Assembly: GCF_034933565.1 (NCBI RefSeq)
Contig: NZ_JAYFNG010000011.1
Coordinates: 1 to 64,000, forward strand
Direction: 5' to 3'
Source: Raineyella sp034933565
Lineage (GTDB): Bacteria > Actinomycetota > Actinomycetes > Propionibacteriales > Propionibacteriaceae
DNA length: 64,000 nucleotides
Positions within the stretch are counted from its first letter, which is position 1, and every line of letters begins with the position of its first letter. Of the stretch, positions 61,125 to 64,000 are shown piece after piece. Made by a program: the position numbers and the translations under genes. Below the pieces are notes generated by a model. It was not told the origin of the DNA, did not search any database, and saw only the letters and a program-made list of their open reading frames with translations.

Positions 61125-61456
61125 CACCGACCGAGCCGTCCGACGTCCGGGCCGGCGTGGAGCCGATGGATGTCCTGGTCAGTGTCGAACCGGTGGACGT
61201 GCTCGAGCTGGATGACGGGGCGCTGCTGTTGTTCGAGCGGACCGTGGTGCGGCTCAGCGAGCTCGGCCGCACCGTCGTCGACCTGTGCCGGCAGCCGCAC
61301 AGCGAGGCGGAGATCGCCGGACATCTGGTCGACATCTTCGGCACGCCTCCGGACGGGGACCTGGCGGAGGCGACCGCGTGCGTCATCCGGGACCTGCTCT
61401 CCGACGGGGTGCTGCGCCGTCTCCCTCCCACCGGCTGGGTCCCCCGCGCCGGCTGA
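61121..61456 (+). CDS. PqqD family protein
   Basis: 111 residues. DGALLLFERTVVRLSELGRTVVDLCRQPHSEAEIAGHL ... ATACVIRDLLSDGVLRRL is the winged-helix pattern of PqqD, the leader-peptide carrier of RiPP pathways. ATGA overlap with the kinase. No radical-SAM enzyme or obvious precursor peptide is nearby; the flanking gaps were read and no small peptide gene with a ribosome site was found. Confidence 0.8.
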   Translation: MTPTEPSDVRAGVEPMDVLVSVEPVDVLELDDGALLLFERTVVRLSELGRTVVDLCRQPHSEAEIAGHLVDIFGTPPDGDLAEATACVIRDLLSDGVLRRLPPTGWVPRAG

Positions 61457-61525
61457 GTCCCTCCGACCGGCGCGCCGGGCCGCCCTGTTAGGCTGCCGCA
61501 CCGGGACAGTGCGAGGGGGGGACCA

Positions 61526-62743
61526 GTGGACGACGTCACCGAACACGACACGGACGCCGTCGTCGGAGCCGGCGCGGCGACACCGGGACAGCGCGATGCC
61601 GCCGACCCGGCCGACGGGGCCGACCCGGCCGATCTGACCGGCCTGCGGATCGCCGTCGCCCACGACTACCTGACCCAGCGCGGCGGCGCCGAGCGGGTCG
61701 TCCTCTCCCTGCTGCGCGCCTTTCCCGACGCGGTGATCCACACCACCCTCTATGACCCGGACGGCACCTTCCCCGCCTTCCGCGACGCCCACATCGTCAC
61801 CTCACCGCTCAACCGGATCGGCGCGCTGCGCCGCGACCCCCGGCTGGCCCTCCCGCTGCTGGCCTGGGCATCCGGACGGATGCGGATCGACGCCGATGTC
61901 GTGGTGGCGTCCTCCAGCGGCTGGGCGCACGCCTTCCCCACCGACGGCCGCCGCCTGGTCTACTGCCACAACCCGGCCCGCTGGCTCTACCAGAGCAACG
62001 AGTACCTCGGCGAGGCCGGTGCCCTGTCGCCGAAGCGGCTGGCCCTGACAGCGTTGCGCGGCCCGTTGCGGGTCTGGGACCAGCGGGCGGCGCACCGGGC
62101 GGACCGTTACCTGGGCAACTCCCGGGTGGTCGTCCAGCGGATCGCCGACACGTACGGCCTCGAGGCCGGGCTGGTCCCACCGCCGCACAGCATCGACGCC
62201 TCAGGGGCCCAGGAGCCGCTCCCCGAGCTGGTCGACTGGCGGGGCGGGTTCCACCTGATCGTCTCCCGCCTCCAGCCGTACAAGAACGTCGATCGGGCGC
62301 TGGAGGCCTTCCGGTCGCTGCCCGGCGAGCGGTTGGTGGTGGTCGGCAAGGGTCCGCTCGCCGACCAGCTGCGGGCGATCGCCCCGGCGAACGCCCGGTT
62401 GGTCTCCGGCCTCAGCGACGCCCAGTTGCGCTGGACGTACGCCCATGCCCGGGCGCTGATCGCCCCGTCGTACGAGGACTTCGGTCTCACCCCGCTGGAG
62501 GCGGCGACGTTCGGGTGTCCCACCCTCGCCCTGCACGCCGGTGGCTATCTCGACACCATCGACCCGGCGACCAACGGTGCATTCTTCGAGACGGCCGCCG
62601 CGGCGGCGATCGCCGGCGCGATCGAGGCGACCTCCGCCCGGCAGTGGGACCGGGACGCGATCCGGCGGCATGCCGACGCGTTCTCGGAGGCCCGCTTCAT
62701 CGCCCGGATCCGTGCTGAGGTGGCCGCTCTGGCCGGCCGCTGA
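61526..62743 (+). CDS. Glycosyltransferase family 4 (WbaZ-like)
   Basis: 405 residues from a GTG with a strong GGGGGGG site. After an Asp/Ala-rich N-terminus, RIAVAHDYLTQRGGAERVVLSLLRAFPDAVIHTTLYD, CHNPARWLYQSNEYLG, a SRLQPYKNVDRALEAFR donor loop and EX7E in SYEDFGLTPLEAATFG match the WbaZ/mannosyltransferase group. It lies just before the sugar-1-phosphate transferase, so it is a candidate for an early step in the repeat unit. Confidence 0.9.
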   Translation: MDDVTEHDTDAVVGAGAATPGQRDAADPADGADPADLTGLRIAVAHDYLTQRGGAERVVLSLLRAFPDAVIHTTLYDPDGTFPAFRDAHIVTSPLNRIGALRRDPRLALPLLAWASGRMRIDADVVVASSSGWAHAFPTDGRRLVYCHNPARWLYQSNEYLGEAGALSPKRLALTALRGPLRVWDQRAAHRADRYLGNSRVVVQRIADTYGLEAGLVPPPHSIDASGAQEPLPELVDWRGGFHLIVSRLQPYKNVDRALEAFRSLPGERLVVVGKGPLADQLRAIAPANARLVSGLSDAQLRWTYAHARALIAPSYEDFGLTPLEAATFGCPTLALHAGGYLDTIDPATNGAFFETAAAAAIAGAIEATSARQWDRDAIRRHADAFSEARFIARIRAEVAALAGR

Positions 62744-62895
62744 CATCGCGTGAGATGTCCCGCACAGTACGACCGACTGGCGCAATGTCATGGGGCGGTG
62801 TTTGAATGTGCGGGTCAGTTGCGGGACGGTGATGGGGCCGCCATCGGCACCGGAACCGCCGACGACGGTTCATGCCGTTCAGGTTTCGGGGGAAC

Positions 62896-64000
62896 ATGAG
62901 CATCGAGACAGCCACCGGTCAAGAAGCGCAGGCGCACGTCGACGTTGCGCCGGCCAGGAGTGACCGGTCCGGGACCGAGCGATCCACGCTGGTGGGACGC
63001 GGGGCCTCGCGCTTCATCAGCGCCACGGCGATGCTGTCCGATCTGGTGGCCATCCTGCTCGCGACGGTGATCGGCGTGATGGGCCGCAACTCACTGATCT
63101 TCTTCGACGCGGCCGACGACGTGACCTCCGTGGTCACCGGCCTGGTGGTGTGGCAGGTGCCGCTGTGGATCGCGGTCCTCGCCGCCTGGGGGCTCTACCG
63201 GACCAAGAACATGGGGGCCGGGTCGGACGAGTACCAGTCGATCCTGACCGCCACCGGGATCACCGCCGGTCTCACCGCCGCCGTGCTCTACCTCAGCAAG
63301 AGCCAGCTCTCCCGCGGGTTCTTCGTGATCGAGTTCTCCGTCGGCCTGGTGCTGTTGCTGCTCGGCCGGCTGCTCGTCCGACGCGGTGTCCAGCGGGCGC
63401 GGACGGCGGGGATGTTGCTCAACCGGGTGGTGCTCTCCGGCGATCCCGGGCACATCGACGAGATCGCCACGGTGATCCAGCGCGAGGCGTGGCTCGGGTA
63501 CCAGATCGTCGGCGCGATCACCCCGACCGCCGATCCGTCCCCCCGTACGCCCCGGGGCATCCCGGTGATCGGCCACACGGACCGGCTCGGCGACGCGGTC
63601 CGGGCGACGAATGCCGAGGCGGTGATCTGCAGCGAGGGTTCCTTCCCCGGCAGTCGGGACTTCCGCCGGCTCGCCTGGGACCTCGAGAGCGGCCACACCC
63701 AGCTGATCGTCGTGCCGACGATGACCGATGTCTCCGCCGAGCGCCTCCAGGTGCGGCCGATCGCCGGCCTGCCGTTGGTGCACGTGGAGAAGCCGCAGTC
63801 CGAGGCCGCGTCACGATGGGGCAAGCGGCTGTTCGACATCGTCGGCTCGACCGCCCTGATCGTGGTCAGCGCCCCGGTCATGCTGCTGGTGGCGCTGGCC
63901 ATCAAGCTCGACGACGGCGGCCCGGTGTTCTTCCGTCAGGTCCGGGTGGGCAAGGACGGCACCCTGTTCCACTGCCTCAAGTTCCGTTCCATGGTCGTCG
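62896..64000 (+). CDS. Polyprenyl-phosphate sugar-1-phosphate transferase (partial)
   Basis: At least 368 residues; the 3-prime end is beyond the window. ATG with a GGGGGAA ribosome site. I read four or five N-terminal membrane helices, a central soluble NAD-like region, and from about residue 308 the catalytic bacterial sugar transferase domain: KRLFDIVGSTALIV, then DGGPVFFRQVRVGKDGTLF and CLKFRSM. This WbaP/CpsE-type enzyme starts repeat-unit synthesis by loading a hexose-1-phosphate on undecaprenyl phosphate. The 152-bp gap before it is a likely promoter region. Confidence 0.93.
   Translation, partial: MSIETATGQEAQAHVDVAPARSDRSGTERSTLVGRGASRFISATAMLSDLVAILLATVIGVMGRNSLIFFDAADDVTSVVTGLVVWQVPLWIAVLAAWGLYRTKNMGAGSDEYQSILTATGITAGLTAAVLYLSKSQLSRGFFVIEFSVGLVLLLLGRLLVRRGVQRARTAGMLLNRVVLSGDPGHIDEIATVIQREAWLGYQIVGAITPTADPSPRTPRGIPVIGHTDRLGDAVRATNAEAVICSEGSFPGSRDFRRLAWDLESGHTQLIVVPTMTDVSAERLQVRPIAGLPLVHVEKPQSEAASRWGKRLFDIVGSTALIVVSAPVMLLVALAIKLDDGGPVFFRQVRVGKDGTLFHCLKFRSMVV

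Overview
This window is 64 kb of very GC-rich chromosome from a high-GC Gram-positive bacterium (Actinomycetota). A propionibacterium-like lineage (Propionibacteriaceae, for example a Raineyella relative) fits the gene content and the frequent GTG starts, but the genus is an inference. Almost all the DNA is coding, and many neighbouring genes share ATGA, GTGA or TGATG stop/start overlaps.

0-14.6 kb is core housekeeping DNA. Reading leftward from a divergent dacB/ppa promoter are dacB (PBP4-type peptidase), a zinc-metalloprotease-like protein, tilS, hpt, ftsH, folE-folP-folB-folK, a DUF3180 membrane protein and a membrane coiled-coil protein. This is the well-known actinobacterial ppa-dac-tilS-hpt-ftsH-fol neighbourhood. 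To its right are a universal-stress-like gene operonic with two fluoride channel (crcB) genes, a TRM11-like methyltransferase, a SixA-type phosphatase and a DODA-type dioxygenase.

14.7-34.4 kb is mixed. The highlight is a two-gene operon that closely matches plant and cyanobacterial sulfolipid synthesis: UDP-sulfoquinovose synthase (SQD1/SqdB type) followed by an SQD2/SqdX-like glycosyltransferase. Also here are yqeY, an SH3-plus-Rpf muralytic protein, an LGFP-repeat/NodB deacetylase with a recent internal DNA duplication, tRNA-Thr(CGT), ricT, a DoxX protein, holB-tmk, a CYTH/CHAD-like protein, topA, an hsp20 gene behind a HspR/HAIR-like palindrome, a GT87 mannosyltransferase and an S4-domain RNA-binding protein.

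34.4-64 kb is a large surface-polysaccharide locus: a DUF218 protein, a fused rmlC-rmlD gene, rmlB, a signal peptidase paired with a small Cys-rich secreted protein, 13 glycosyltransferase genes in three transcription blocks, an ABC-2 polysaccharide exporter (Wzm/Wzt type), a Wzy-like polymerase, a Wzz-BY-kinase fusion, a nucleotidyltransferase-PqqD / HprK-like kinase / PqqD module, and the start of a polyprenyl-phosphate sugar-1-phosphate transferase cut by the window edge. dTDP-rhamnose is a likely building block. Wzt-type and Wzy/Wzz-type parts occur together, which is unusual.

A recurring feature is short tandem duplications (about 19-35 bp units) lying across or just after stop codons, and one beside the tRNA. 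No insertion sequence, prophage, CRISPR array or rRNA was seen.
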